The translations under genes and the position numbers were made by a program. A DNA stretch of 64,000 bases from assembly GCA_035647615.1 (NCBI GenBank), contig DASRND010000036.1, positions 124,001 to 188,000 of the forward strand, read 5' to 3'. This stretch comes from Bacteroidales bacterium. Its GTDB lineage: Bacteria > Bacteroidota > Bacteroidia > Bacteroidales > 4484-276. Below, one piece after another: positions 9,126-18,437 of this stretch (positions are counted from its first letter, which is position 1; every line of letters starts with the position of its first letter). The notes under the pieces were generated by a model that made no database searches, was not told the origin of the DNA, and saw only the letters and a program-made list of their open reading frames with translations.

Positions 9126-9393
9126 AGTCACCAGTAAAACAGGTTTAAAAATGGATGTTTGGCAAACGCGCAGATTTTTGTAAAATTGTTGACAAAATCC
9201 TAAAGATGACAATTCACACGCTTGGGTTGCGCCATGCAATACAAAATGATCCTCTGATGTAAGCAAAGCTAAAAAGACAATCGTTGAAATTCTGAAACAA
9301 AGCTCCGGGCCACAAACACCAAATTACAAATTTCAAACGCCTGAAAGTTTGGCCTATTGAGGTTTGGATATTGAATTTTATTTGACTTTTATC

Positions 9394-10017
9394 TTATTTA
9401 TTTTTGGAATTTCCCGATCTGGTCTTTATGGTGCAGCCAATGGCTTTTGTAAAGTTAGGGCGTGGATTTTTGCCTCTTTGAAGGTCTGCCAGTGCATCTT
9501 CCACATAATACTGCTCCACCTCGTCGGCATTCTGGAAGTTGTCGTCGATAGCGCCGATATAGGCTACCTCGAAATAGTTACCACGGTTCATCAGCAAAAA
9601 GACGTGCGGGGTGCGTGTGGCGCCATATTCAGGAAATACCTTTTGGCCTTTATCAAAAAGATACGGAAACGGGAAATCTTTTTCCTGCGCACGTTTTACC
9701 ATTAGTTCAAAAGAATCTTCGGGTTCCAGCGTCGGGTCGTTGGGATTGATGGCAATGACCGGATAACCCTGCGGTGCATATTTTTGATGCAGCGCGATGA
9801 TGCGGTCTTCGTAAGCTACCGAATAAGGACAATGGTTGCAGGTAAAGATCACGATGGCGCCCTTCTGATTGTCGTAATCCGACAAAGAAATCACACGACC
9901 ATCTACATTTTGGAGCGTGAAATTCATGGCTTTGTCGCCAACCTCGTAGCCATCCTGAGCGAACGTTGCGCCTGAAGCCAATATTCCGATAAGGAGTATT
10001 AAAAGCTTAGTTTTCAT
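9394..10017 (-). CDS. Secreted thioredoxin-fold AhpC/TSA family protein
   Basis: A 207-residue protein with a Sec signal peptide (hydrophobic run ending G-A-T-F-A-Q) and a peroxiredoxin-like thioredoxin fold: Y-E-V-G-D-K-A-M-N-F-T-L, then F-T-C-N-H-C-P-Y-S-V-A-Y-E-D-R with a C-x-x-C pair where thioredoxins have W-C-G-P-C. Related Bacteroidota proteins are annotated as thioredoxin family or resA-like, acting as thiol oxidoreductases in the periplasm. The ATG at 10017 gives a normal signal peptide; the upstream extension to 10095 would overlap the preceding gene. It lies 40 bases after the TlpA-like gene and is probably co-transcribed with it. Confidence 0.8.
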   Translation of the reverse strand: MKTKLLILLIGILASGATFAQDGYEVGDKAMNFTLQNVDGRVISLSDYDNQKGAIVIFTCNHCPYSVAYEDRIIALHQKYAPQGYPVIAINPNDPTLEPEDSFELMVKRAQEKDFPFPYLFDKGQKVFPEYGATRTPHVFLLMNRGNYFEVAYIGAIDDNFQNADEVEQYYVEDALADLQRGKNPRPNFTKAIGCTIKTRSGNSKNK

Positions 10018-10057
10018 AATTTTAATTTTTAATGATGATGAATAAAAATCTGATTTT

Positions 10058-10543
10058 TTATTTAATAAATTTCTGCACCTCGGCCTCAAGTTCACCAGCG
10101 GTAAAGGAGCGTTCGTAAAACATACGCTGGTTGTTGCGATAAACCAGAGTAGCCGGAATAGCTCCGCTCCACTGCGGGCTTACACGATCGATCCACTCGT
10201 TGCTGCGGGGATCGTTGAGCAGCACTACCTGCGATTGTATTTTTTTATCTTTAATAAAAGGGAGCAATCGGCTTTCGTAATTTTTGATAAAATCGAGACT
10301 CACCAACAGCACTTTTACCTTTTGATCATGATATTTTACATTTAAATATTCAAAAGCAGGCAGCTCGGCCACACAGGGTTTGCACCAGGTAGCCCAAAAA
10401 TTTATAAAATAAGTGGTGTCGTTTTGCTTTTGCAGCAAAGGATGCAAACCTTCAAAATCGTAAACAGGCACTTGCTCGTGTGGCTGTGCATATGCAGCAG
10501 CGGCCGCAAGAAGAAAGAGTGATATTAAAATGACCTTTGACAT
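10058..10543 (-). CDS. TlpA/ResA-like periplasmic thiol-disulfide reductase
   Basis: A 161-residue protein with a Sec signal (A-A-A-A-A-Y-A-Q) and a thioredoxin fold with the classic active site F-W-A-T-W-C-K-P-C-V-A-E-L-P. The cis-proline segment is G-A-I-P-A-T-L-V-Y. Such proteins reduce periplasmic disulfides, for example in cytochrome c maturation or oxidative repair. The ATG at 10543 is preferred, giving M-S-K-V-I-L before the hydrophobic core. It forms a pair with the following thioredoxin-fold gene. Confidence 0.85.
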   Translation of the reverse strand: MSKVILISLFLLAAAAAYAQPHEQVPVYDFEGLHPLLQKQNDTTYFINFWATWCKPCVAELPAFEYLNVKYHDQKVKVLLVSLDFIKNYESRLLPFIKDKKIQSQVVLLNDPRSNEWIDRVSPQWSGAIPATLVYRNNQRMFYERSFTAGELEAEVQKFIK

Positions 10544-10864
10544 ATCCGGCAATTTGAGTGTAACCAAACGTGCACCCCATCCAAAATGTTTACCACACTC
10601 ATTCCATTATAAAAATATCACCCCAACAGAGAACCTTTTAAAAACCAAATCCGTTTTGCATCATAAAAAACAGATCACCAACTCCTAACCAAATGAACAG
10701 CCGGCGGCAAAGCCGTGTTAAAAGAACCGTTAACCGCAGCAGGCGGCATAGCTAAACAAACCAACGATGCAACAACAGCGCGAAATGGAACTCACGATTA
10801 AAGATGAAAGTTCTGATTTTCGGATTAAAAAATATCCCTATTTTCGCGCCACTAAATCAAAATC
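10544..10864. other. Divergent intergenic region, tlpA-like / mlaE
   Basis: About 320 bases without a credible coding frame. It must hold the promoters of both flanking transcripts. The only promoter-like feature seen is TATTTTCG at 10839-10846, one mismatch from TAnnTTTG and 18 bases before the mlaE ATG. Short GC-rich tracts (CCGGCGGCAAAGCCG and AGGCGGCATAGC near 10690-10755) resemble small repeat remnants. Confidence 0.5.
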
Positions 10865-11605
10865 ATGAAATTCATTTCTGATCTGGGAAGATATCTTTTG
10901 TTGATGAAACAGGTATTCGTCAAGCCTGACAAGGTGCGAATATTCTTTCGTCAGATACTCATCGAGATACAAAATCTGGGTATCGACTCGCTGGGTATCA
11001 CCATCATCATCTCCGTTTTTGTAGGCGCTGTGGTGGCCATCCAAACTGCCTACAACATCGACTCACCCTTAATCCCGCTCACCATGGTCGGATTTACCGT
11101 GCGGCAGAGCATCATCCTGGAGTTTTCGCCCACCATGCTCAGCCTGGTACTTGCCGGCAAAGTAGGCTCACGCATTGCCTCCGAGATAGGCACCATGCGC
11201 GTTTCCGAACAAATAGACGCCCTGGAAATCATGGGCATCAACCCAGCCAACTATCTGATTCAGCCCAAAGTTTTTGCATCTATTTTTATCAACCCCATTT
11301 TGATCGTCTTCAGCATTGCCTTCGCCTTGTTTGGCGGCTACCTGGTGGCACTCACCACCGACGTGGTCACCACGCACGACTATGTTATTGGATTGCAAAG
11401 CTGGTTCGACCCCTACACCATTACTTACGCGCTGATCAAAACGGCGGTTTTTGCTTTTATCATCGCCTCGGTGTCGGGCTATCAGGGATTTTATACAAAA
11501 GGAGGCGCGCTGGAAGTCGGCGCTGCCAGCACCCGCGCTGTTGTTTACAGCAGCATCCTTATCATCACTTCAAACCTTATCCTTACCAAACTTCTACTGG
11601 CATGA
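10865..11605 (+). CDS. mlaE: MlaE-type ABC transporter permease
   Basis: A 246-residue inner-membrane permease of the MlaE family. After an amphipathic N-terminus come membrane segments with the signatures G-A-V-V-A-I-Q-T-A-Y, L-A-G-K-V-G-S-R-I-A-S-E-I-G-T-M-R-V-S-E-Q-I-D-A-L-E-I-M-G (split here only by description) and the C-terminal A-S-T-R-A-V-V-Y-S-S-I. MlaE dimers with MlaF move phospholipids between inner and outer membranes. Its TGA overlaps the ATG of the ATPase gene by 4 bases. An MlaD substrate-binding protein is not encoded next to it. Confidence 0.9.
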   Translation: MKFISDLGRYLLLMKQVFVKPDKVRIFFRQILIEIQNLGIDSLGITIIISVFVGAVVAIQTAYNIDSPLIPLTMVGFTVRQSIILEFSPTMLSLVLAGKVGSRIASEIGTMRVSEQIDALEIMGINPANYLIQPKVFASIFINPILIVFSIAFALFGGYLVALTTDVVTTHDYVIGLQSWFDPYTITYALIKTAVFAFIIASVSGYQGFYTKGGALEVGAASTRAVVYSSILIITSNLILTKLLLA

Positions 11606-12345
11606 TCGAAGCGCGGAATATCAACAAATCGTTTGGTGACAACCATGTACTGAAAGACGTTACTGTAAAGTTTAGAAAAGGAATTACCAATCTGGTGATC
11701 GGCCAGAGCGGCTCCGGCAAAACCGTTTTGCTAAAATGCTTTGTGGGTCTACACGAAGTCGACAGCGGTGAAATCCATTACGGCGATCGCATCTTCTCTA
11801 ATATGACCTGGAACGAACGAAAAGAAATCCGAAAAGAAATAGGCATGCTATTTCAGGGAGGCGCGCTGTTTGATTACATGACTGTGGAGGAAAACGTGAT
11901 GTTTCCACTAACCATGTTCAGCAAAATGACACTAAAAGAACGGCTAGATCGCGTCAACTTTTGCCTGGAACGGGTTAATCTGCCCGGAGTAAACAAGCTC
12001 ATGCCCAGCGAGCTGAGCGGCGGAATGGTAAAACGTGTTGCCATTGCACGCGCCATCGTTATGGAGCCTAAGTATCTTTTTTGCGACGAGCCCAACTCAG
12101 GTCTCGATCCGCAAACCTCCAACGTAATCGACAAATTGATTAATGAACTCACTCAGGAATTAAATATCACCACAGTAATTAATACCCACGACATGAACTC
12201 GGTGATGGAAATCGGCGACCACATCCTCTTTATCAACAAAGGCCAGGTGTGGTGGGAAGGCAATAAAGAGGAGATTTTGACCACGGGCAATCAGGAAATC
12301 AACGACTTTGTGTTTGCCAGCAAATTAGCTCAAAAAATAAAATGA
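11602..12345 (+). CDS. mlaF: MlaF-type ABC transporter ATP-binding protein
   Basis: A 247-residue ATPase with Walker A G-Q-S-G-S-G-K-T-V near residues 36-44, a Q-loop (M-L-F-Q-G-G-A-L-F-D), signature L-S-G-G-M-V-K-R-V-A-I-A-R-A, Walker B Y-L-F-C-D-E-P-N-S-G-L-D and the switch histidine in I-N-T-H-D-M-N. The M-V-K-R variant after the signature is typical of Mla/Ttg2 ATPases. It pairs with the upstream MlaE permease and overlaps both neighbours by 4 bases, implying coupled translation. Confidence 0.92.
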   Translation: MIEARNINKSFGDNHVLKDVTVKFRKGITNLVIGQSGSGKTVLLKCFVGLHEVDSGEIHYGDRIFSNMTWNERKEIRKEIGMLFQGGALFDYMTVEENVMFPLTMFSKMTLKERLDRVNFCLERVNLPGVNKLMPSELSGGMVKRVAIARAIVMEPKYLFCDEPNSGLDPQTSNVIDKLINELTQELNITTVINTHDMNSVMEIGDHILFINKGQVWWEGNKEEILTTGNQEINDFVFASKLAQKIK

Positions 12346-12908
12346 CATTCAACTACCTCGATCTGGTGCTCGCGCTGCCTATCGTTCTGCTGGCGATAAT
12401 GGGATTTCGCAAAGGATTGATAAAAGAGCTGGCCAGTCTGGCCGCACTTATTTTGGGAATCTATCTGGCAGTTATGTTTTCGGATATAGTTGCCGGCTGG
12501 TTGATAAAATATGTCGAAATCAGTCATCGCTGGATTTTTATCATCGCTTTTATTCTCACCTTTGTGGCAGTGGTGCTGCTTGTGTCGCTGCTCGGCCGCG
12601 CGCTCGACAAGATTGCTTCGCTGGCCCTGATGGGCATTATCAACCGGGTTCTGGGATTGCTCTTTGGAATCTTCAAAGGGATCTTTATTATGAGCGTGTT
12701 CATTTTGTTGTTTAATATGATCGACATCAAAGAAAACATCCTCAAGTCTGATGTTAAAAATAAATCGCTGCTCTACCGCCCGGTGGAAACTGTTGCACCT
12801 TTTGTACTCAAAAACATCACCAACCTCACCTTCGACAATCCTCCACCGGATAAAGTTAAAGGCCGCAACAAGCGCCTTGATCAGATGGTAAGAATAGAAG
12901 CGTTTTAA
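12342..12908 (+). CDS. CvpA family membrane protein
   Basis: A 188-residue protein with four hydrophobic segments in the first 140 residues and the CvpA family pattern: D-L-V-L-A-L-P-I-V-L-L-A-I-M-G-F-R-K-G near the start, then N-R-V-L-G-L-L-F-G-I-F-K-G. The charged C-terminus is probably cytoplasmic. In Escherichia coli CvpA is linked to colicin V production, bile tolerance and envelope homeostasis; its molecular role is unclear. Coupling to mlaEF suggests an envelope-lipid role here, which is inference. Confidence 0.82.
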   Translation: MTFNYLDLVLALPIVLLAIMGFRKGLIKELASLAALILGIYLAVMFSDIVAGWLIKYVEISHRWIFIIAFILTFVAVVLLVSLLGRALDKIASLALMGIINRVLGLLFGIFKGIFIMSVFILLFNMIDIKENILKSDVKNKSLLYRPVETVAPFVLKNITNLTFDNPPPDKVKGRNKRLDQMVRIEAF

Positions 12909-12975
12909 TTCAGGATTGCTCCGTAAGGATGGATCAAATGAGAAGTGTCGTTTTTAAATATTCTGACCAAAAAAA

Positions 12976-15003
12976 TCACCCTTGCGACTGCCTAATATCA
13001 CTCACAGGCGATTTGAACATCCCGGCCACATGTGCTATCTGATCTTTGGAAGCCAGAAAAAATAAAATATCATTTTCGTGAAGAATGAATTTTTCGGGGG
13101 GATTTGCGATGATATGATTACCGCGGCTTACAGCCAGCAAATTGAGACGGTGCTTACTTTTTAATTCTAATTTGGCCAGATTTTTTCCGTTGACTGCCGC
13201 CTGCGCACCCACCTGGATGGTATTGATGCTGACATCAGGAACTTTTACAGAGAGTTTTTCAACTCCTGTATTGTTCACCGATAAACTTCTGAACATTTCA
13301 TATCCATCCGATCGCACCATTGCCACAAGTTTTTCGATTTTTTCAATAGGCACCAGGTACTTGGCCAATACGCGTGTAAAAATCTCGATAGATGTTTCGA
13401 ACTCTTCAGGAATTACCTCATTAGCACCCAGCTGATAATAGTCCTGCATCTCGGTAAGAAAACGAGCACGTATAATAATGTGTAAATGCGGATTGAGACT
13501 GCGCGCTAACTGGGTAATGCGCCGGATTACCGGAGAGCCAGGCAAGGTAATCACAAGCACCATTGCATCCTGGATATGTGCATGCTTGAGCACAACTTCC
13601 TGCGAGGCATCGCCAAAAAGTATGGGTATTCCTTTGTGCTTTTCTTCGCGCACCGTCGACGGGTTCATTTCGATGATGCGGTAAGGAATACTTGCAAACT
13701 GCGCTGCCCTGGCTACATTGCGACCATTTACACCATAACCTACAATTACCAGATGATTTTCGACAACCTCCGGCACTTCTTCGGGCGCTTCGGCACCCGA
13801 ACCTGAAATGAGCCATCGTGGCAGCGGCAGCCGGCTGGCAGCCTGACCGATGCGAGGAGCTGCAGCTATAATAAAAGGTGTAACAGCCATGGTTAGCACC
13901 GAAACACTCAAAAACAACTGGTAATTAACCTCGCTGATCAAACCCATTGCCTGGCCATCGCGCGAAAGAATAAACGAAAACTCCCCCACTTGGCTAATCA
14001 TCAATCCCACCATGAGCGAGGTACGCAGCGGAAATCCCAGAACCAGGCTGGCCAGGGTAGCAATGAATGTTTTTGCAACGATTACTCCCAAAGTGAGCAC
14101 AAGGATAATGACAGGATTTGCAATAAAATATCCTACATCGAGCAACATGCCGATAGAGACAAAGAAAAAGCTGGTGAAGACATCCAAAAATGGAAGAACA
14201 TTACCAAATGCCTGCTGGCTGTAGTCGCTTTCGCTAATAATAAGCCCGGCCAGAAATGCTCCCAGCGCCAACGAAAGCCCGGCCAGAGAGGTAAGATAAG
14301 CCACCGACAATGCCAGCACGATGATGGTAAGAAGAAAAAGCTCGCGGCTGCGTGTCTTCACCACCTGATACAAAAACCTGGGGACAACATATCTGGCTCC
14401 CAGAAAAACAATCAGCAGCACGCCAAGCACTTTGGCTAAAACTTCTAAAACATTGCTGCTTTCGCCGCCACCACTTGCCAAAAATGGCAACACCAAAATC
14501 ATCGGCACAATTGCAATATCCTGAAAAATAAGAATGCCCAATGTTGTACGGCCATGTGGCGTAATGAATTCACCGCGCTCCTGCAACAACTTCAGCACGA
14601 TGGCTGTGCTGCTGAGCGCCATCAAGAACCCCATAAACAACGACTCCGAAAACCCTTCACCCTGATGAACACCCAACAAATCGAGATGCATAACGCCGTA
14701 GAAAAAAAGGATACTCAAAACCACCTGAAGACCGCCACCGATCATCAGCGTTTTACGCATCTTTAGCAGGCTTTTCAAAGAGAATTCTATGCCGATGGTA
14801 AAGAGCAAAAGAATTACGCCAATCTCTGCAAGCATCTCAACCTCATGCACGCTGCTGATCATCGAAAAACCATTTGGACCGGCCAAAACCCCGGTTGCCA
14901 AATAGCCAATAATGGGAGGAATACGCAATCGTTGACAAACAAAAAGCACCAGCACTGCTATGCCGAAAAGAAGGGTAATATCTTTGAATATCAATAGATC
15001 CAT
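12976..15003 (-). CDS. CPA2 cation:proton antiporter with RCK regulatory domains (KefB/YbaL type)
   Basis: A 675-residue protein. Residues 1 to about 385 form a 12-13 segment Na+/H+ exchanger domain (R-I-P-P-I-I-G-Y-L-A-T-G-V-L-A-G-P-N-G, F-Q-D-I-A-I-V-P, G-A-F-L-A-G-L-I-I-S-E). About 415-530 is an RCK-N Rossmann domain (L-V-I-V-G-Y-G-V-N-G-R-N-V). About 580-665 is an RCK-C domain. Such proteins export K+ or Na+ in exchange for protons under ligand control by NAD(H) or glutathione-type effectors. It is a single gene, converging on cvpA and divergent from dnaA. Confidence 0.9.
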   Translation of the reverse strand: MDLLIFKDITLLFGIAVLVLFVCQRLRIPPIIGYLATGVLAGPNGFSMISSVHEVEMLAEIGVILLLFTIGIEFSLKSLLKMRKTLMIGGGLQVVLSILFFYGVMHLDLLGVHQGEGFSESLFMGFLMALSSTAIVLKLLQERGEFITPHGRTTLGILIFQDIAIVPMILVLPFLASGGGESSNVLEVLAKVLGVLLIVFLGARYVVPRFLYQVVKTRSRELFLLTIIVLALSVAYLTSLAGLSLALGAFLAGLIISESDYSQQAFGNVLPFLDVFTSFFFVSIGMLLDVGYFIANPVIILVLTLGVIVAKTFIATLASLVLGFPLRTSLMVGLMISQVGEFSFILSRDGQAMGLISEVNYQLFLSVSVLTMAVTPFIIAAAPRIGQAASRLPLPRWLISGSGAEAPEEVPEVVENHLVIVGYGVNGRNVARAAQFASIPYRIIEMNPSTVREEKHKGIPILFGDASQEVVLKHAHIQDAMVLVITLPGSPVIRRITQLARSLNPHLHIIIRARFLTEMQDYYQLGANEVIPEEFETSIEIFTRVLAKYLVPIEKIEKLVAMVRSDGYEMFRSLSVNNTGVEKLSVKVPDVSINTIQVGAQAAVNGKNLAKLELKSKHRLNLLAVSRGNHIIANPPEKFILHENDILFFLASKDQIAHVAGMFKSPVSDIRQSQG

Positions 15004-15537
15004 GCAACTTTTATTTGGTACAAAAATACATCATTCAGTCATTTTGCGCTTTTTTTGAACTGCAATATTAGTAAAGCCTTTGTACTTTTTGACCAATCAA
15101 AAAAAATGTTATTTTACACTTCTTGTGTCTGGTAAAGTTATACTTTCGGAAACTTTGTTCTTTCAAAAATTGCTTAAAGGAATAGTTTTTTGAGCCTCAA
15201 AGATAGCATAATGATAAGGTGGAATCAGGTACAACAAAACCGGAATACGATTAGCGAGAGCAAAAGAAAGTTAGATTTTTTTTGGCTACATATTAAGAAA
15301 TCTCCGAATGTTGATTAATCATTTCATCTTAACCTTCTTGGTGACTAAAAAACGAAGAGGCGGGTTTTTCACCTTAACCTTTTATATTGAAAAAGCAAGG
15401 AAAGAAAAAAGATTTTATTCACTATTTTTAATAGACTTTTGTTGACAAATTTGGGAGTCACGGCAAGCAGCATTCCGTTAACCTTTTCCAAGCCAGACTA
15501 TTTTTTCGATTTAATAATAAGATAAACAACAATAACA
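15004..15537. other. Long AT-rich region upstream of dnaA
   Basis: About 530 bases with no gene. It is strongly AT-rich with many A and T runs. I searched by eye for DnaA boxes (TTATCCACA and close variants) and found no cluster, so it is not a recognisable origin. It should hold the promoters of dnaA and of the antiporter gene. TACTTTCG at 15141-15148 is one mismatch from the -7 consensus, but it lies far from the dnaA start. Confidence 0.5.
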
Positions 15538-16986
15538 GTGGTTGATCAGAAAGATAATATTGCAGTAAAAGTATGGAACAATTGTCTGAGGATCATCAAA
15601 GACAACATCAACAATCAAAGTTTTAAAACATGGTTTGAACCTATCAATCCGGTACGACTTGTTGATGATGTGCTGACCATTCAGGTGCCGAGCCAATTCT
15701 TTTACGAATGGTTGGAGGAGCACTACATCGACCTGCTTCGACGTACCATAAAAAAAGAGCTGGGTACTAACGGACGTTTGGAATACAGCATCGTAATGGA
15801 CAACTCCTTCAACCGCAAGCAGGAACCTCATACAATTATCGTTCCTACCTCCAGGCGCAGTGGAACGCGTTCCCAGGATGTAAGTATGCCCTTTAGAATC
15901 AACACGCACGGCAAAGAAATCCCTGATCCTTTTGTAATTCCCGGCATACAAAAAGTAAAAGTCAACTCACAGCTTGTCGAACGCTATACATTCGATAACT
16001 TTATCGAAGGCGATTGCAACCGTTTGGCGCGCTCGGCGGGTTTGGCTATTGCCAAAAATCCAGGAAAGACAGCCTTCAATCCGCTATTTCTTTACAGCCG
16101 GGTGGGGCTGGGCAAATCGCATCTGGCGCATGCGATCGGTCTGGAAATAAAAGAGAAATTTCCGGACAAAACTGTACTTTACGTTACCGCCGACCAATTT
16201 ATGACACAATTCATCGAGTCGGTGCGCAACAACAATACGAATGATTTTACCAATTTCTACCAGCTCATCGATGTATTGATCATCGACGATATTCATTTCC
16301 TTTCGGGAAGAGTAAAAACTCAGGACATATTTTTTCACATCTTCAATCAGCTGCATCAGCATAGCAAGCAATTGATAATCACCAGCGATAAGCCACCTGT
16401 AGAAATCGATAATATGGAAGCACGTCTGCTGTCGCGCTTCAAATGGGGACTTACGGCCGATCTGCAATTGCCCGATCTGGAAACGCGTATTGCTATACTG
16501 CAAAAGCGTCTTTATAGCGACGGGATTACTATGCCCGACAACGTGGTGGAATATCTGGCCTACAGTGTCACCTCCAACATCCGGGAGCTCGAAGGCGCCA
16601 TGATTTCGATACTTGCGCAGGCTTCGCTCAACAAAAAAGAGATCACCCTGGAGCTGGCCAAGCAGATTGTGGATAACTTCATTAAGCACACCAACAAGGA
16701 AATATCCATCGACTACATCCAGAAAATTGTTTCAGAATATTTTGGTCTCAGCGTCGAAACCATGAATTCTAATACCCGAAAACGTAACATAGTGCAGGCG
16801 AGGCAACTCTCTATGTTTTTTGCAAAAGAACACACCAAAGCTTCACTCACTTCCATCGGACTGCACTGTGGCAATAAAGACCATGCAACCGTGCTGCATG
16901 CCTGCAAAACGGTAAAAAATCTGCGCGACACCGACAAGAGCTTCCGCGGCTATGTGGAAGACCTTCAAAAGCGAATCAAGCTTTAG
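15538..16986 (+). CDS. dnaA: Chromosomal replication initiator protein DnaA
   Basis: A 482-residue DnaA. Domain I (1-90) has the conserved N-N-Q-S-F-K-T-W-F. The AAA+ domain has a P-loop at 187-194 reading S-R-V-G-L-G-K-S, Walker B V-L-I-I-D-D-I-H-F-L-S-G around 246-257 and sensor R-L-L-S-R-F-K-W-G. Domain IV carries N-K-D-H-A-T-V-L-H-A-C, the DNA-binding signature. The start is GTG at 15538; no in-frame ATG precedes the conserved N-terminus. The first P-loop glycine pair (usually G-G) is S-R here, an oddity. It initiates replication by opening the origin. It is followed after 18 bases by the phosphatase gene. Confidence 0.95.
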   Translation: MVDQKDNIAVKVWNNCLRIIKDNINNQSFKTWFEPINPVRLVDDVLTIQVPSQFFYEWLEEHYIDLLRRTIKKELGTNGRLEYSIVMDNSFNRKQEPHTIIVPTSRRSGTRSQDVSMPFRINTHGKEIPDPFVIPGIQKVKVNSQLVERYTFDNFIEGDCNRLARSAGLAIAKNPGKTAFNPLFLYSRVGLGKSHLAHAIGLEIKEKFPDKTVLYVTADQFMTQFIESVRNNNTNDFTNFYQLIDVLIIDDIHFLSGRVKTQDIFFHIFNQLHQHSKQLIITSDKPPVEIDNMEARLLSRFKWGLTADLQLPDLETRIAILQKRLYSDGITMPDNVVEYLAYSVTSNIRELEGAMISILAQASLNKKEITLELAKQIVDNFIKHTNKEISIDYIQKIVSEYFGLSVETMNSNTRKRNIVQARQLSMFFAKEHTKASLTSIGLHCGNKDHATVLHACKTVKNLRDTDKSFRGYVEDLQKRIKL

Positions 16987-17004
16987 CTAAAATCCTAAGT
17001 TGTC

Positions 17005-17475
17005 ATGTACAAAATTCTTATGGTATGTTTGGGAAACATTTGCCGTTCGCCACTGGCTGCCGGCATTTTGAGCCATAAGATGAAAATGCATGGCATTGAT
17101 GCGGAGGTGCATTCGGCCGGAACTGCCGGCTACCACATCGGCGAACCTGCCGACATACGTTCCATAGAAACAGCACGAAAACACAACATTGACATCACCA
17201 GCCATACCGGCAGGCAATTTCATACAAATGACTTCGACAGCTACGACACCATTTACGCCATGGATCAGGAAAACTACCGGAACATCCTGAACAAAGCCCG
17301 CAACGAAAAAGACAAAGCCAAGGTAAAATTGCTGATGAATGAAGCACTGCCACACGAAAATCTGGAGATTCCCGATCCTTATTATGGAGGCCCAGAAGGT
17401 TTCGAAAATGTGTATCGGATGATCAACATGGCCGGCGATGAGATCATCAAGAAAATTAAAAAACCAACATCCTGA
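17005..17475 (+). CDS. Low molecular weight protein-tyrosine phosphatase
   Basis: A 156-residue enzyme with the catalytic loop C-L-G-N-I-C-R-S at residues 8-15 and the general acid in E-I-P-D-P-Y-Y-G-G near residue 128. It removes phosphate from tyrosine in the cytoplasm; in bacteria it often counteracts BY-kinases of polysaccharide export, but no such genes are adjacent. The final A of its TGA is the first base of the next ATG, so the three genes 17005-19144 form one tightly coupled unit, possibly driven from dnaA. Confidence 0.93.
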   Translation: MYKILMVCLGNICRSPLAAGILSHKMKMHGIDAEVHSAGTAGYHIGEPADIRSIETARKHNIDITSHTGRQFHTNDFDSYDTIYAMDQENYRNILNKARNEKDKAKVKLLMNEALPHENLEIPDPYYGGPEGFENVYRMINMAGDEIIKKIKKPTS

Positions 17476-18437
17476 TGCCTTCAAGCGCAAGACCCACGCT
17501 ACAACAAATAGAACAGGCGGCCGCACGAATAGCTCCATATGTACATCGGACGCCTGTATTGCAAAGTCGGAATCTCGACGAACTGTTAGGTTGCAATTTG
17601 TTTTTTAAATGTGAGAATTTCCAAAAAGCCGGTGCATTCAAATCACGTGGGGCTGTTAATGCTGTTTTTTCGCTCACTGAACAACAAATCACGCAGGGCG
17701 TCGCCACGCACTCTTCTGGCAATCATGCCGCAGCGCTGGCAAGGGCTGCTGCTTTGCGCAATGCAAAAGCATACATCGTGATGCCTGACAACTCAAGCGC
17801 TGTAAAGATTGCGGCTGTAAAACATTACGGAGGAGAGATCACCTTCTGCTCCCCTACTCTGGCATCGCGCGAAAGCACACTAAAAGAGGTAATTAAAAAA
17901 ACGAATGCTGTCGAAATTCATCCCTATAACAACATCACCATCATTGCCGGACAGGCTACTGCAGCCAAAGAACTCATCGAGGATGTTTCTGATCTCGATC
18001 TGCTCATCGTTCCCGTTGGCGGCGGCGGATTGCTGAGCGGCTCGGCGTTAGCGGCACATTACCTTGCGTCTGATCTCAAAGTAATTGCTGCAGAACCAGA
18101 GCAAGCCGACGATGCCTGGCAGTCGTTTGTACAAAAGAAATTTGTACCATCGGTTCATCCCGATACCATTGCCGATGGTTTGCGCACTTCGCTGGGCGAC
18201 ATTACTTTTCCCATTATCCTCGATCATGTGGAGCAGGTAGTTACAGCTTCTGAAAAAAACATAATAGCGGCCATGCGTCTGGTGTGGGAACGTATGAAAA
18301 TTATCATCGAGCCCTCCTCAGCAGTGCCTTTGGCTGTGCTGCTCGAAAATAAAATAGATTGTCGCAACCGGCGCATCGGCATCATCATCTCAGGCGGCAA
18401 CGTTGATTTGGATCATTTACCCTGGCTCATGTCATAA
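17475..18437 (+). CDS. PLP-dependent threonine/serine dehydratase (serine racemase-like)
   Basis: A 320-residue fold-type II PLP enzyme. The Schiff-base lysine is in F-Q-K-A-G-A-F-K-S-R-G-A near residue 55, the substrate loop is S-S-G-N-H-A-A-A-L-A, and the phosphate-binding tetraglycine is V-P-V-G-G-G-G-L. It lacks the C-terminal ACT domains of biosynthetic IlvA, so a catabolic threonine ammonia-lyase, serine dehydratase or serine racemase is most likely. It shares one base with each neighbouring gene. Confidence 0.87.
   Translation: MPSSARPTLQQIEQAAARIAPYVHRTPVLQSRNLDELLGCNLFFKCENFQKAGAFKSRGAVNAVFSLTEQQITQGVATHSSGNHAAALARAAALRNAKAYIVMPDNSSAVKIAAVKHYGGEITFCSPTLASRESTLKEVIKKTNAVEIHPYNNITIIAGQATAAKELIEDVSDLDLLIVPVGGGGLLSGSALAAHYLASDLKVIAAEPEQADDAWQSFVQKKFVPSVHPDTIADGLRTSLGDITFPIILDHVEQVVTASEKNIIAAMRLVWERMKIIIEPSSAVPLAVLLENKIDCRNRRIGIIISGGNVDLDHLPWLMS

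Noticed and set aside
15004..15537. Replication origin next to dnaA
   Set aside because: No cluster of DnaA boxes was found by eye; AT-richness alone is not enough, and Bacteroidota origins are often away from dnaA.
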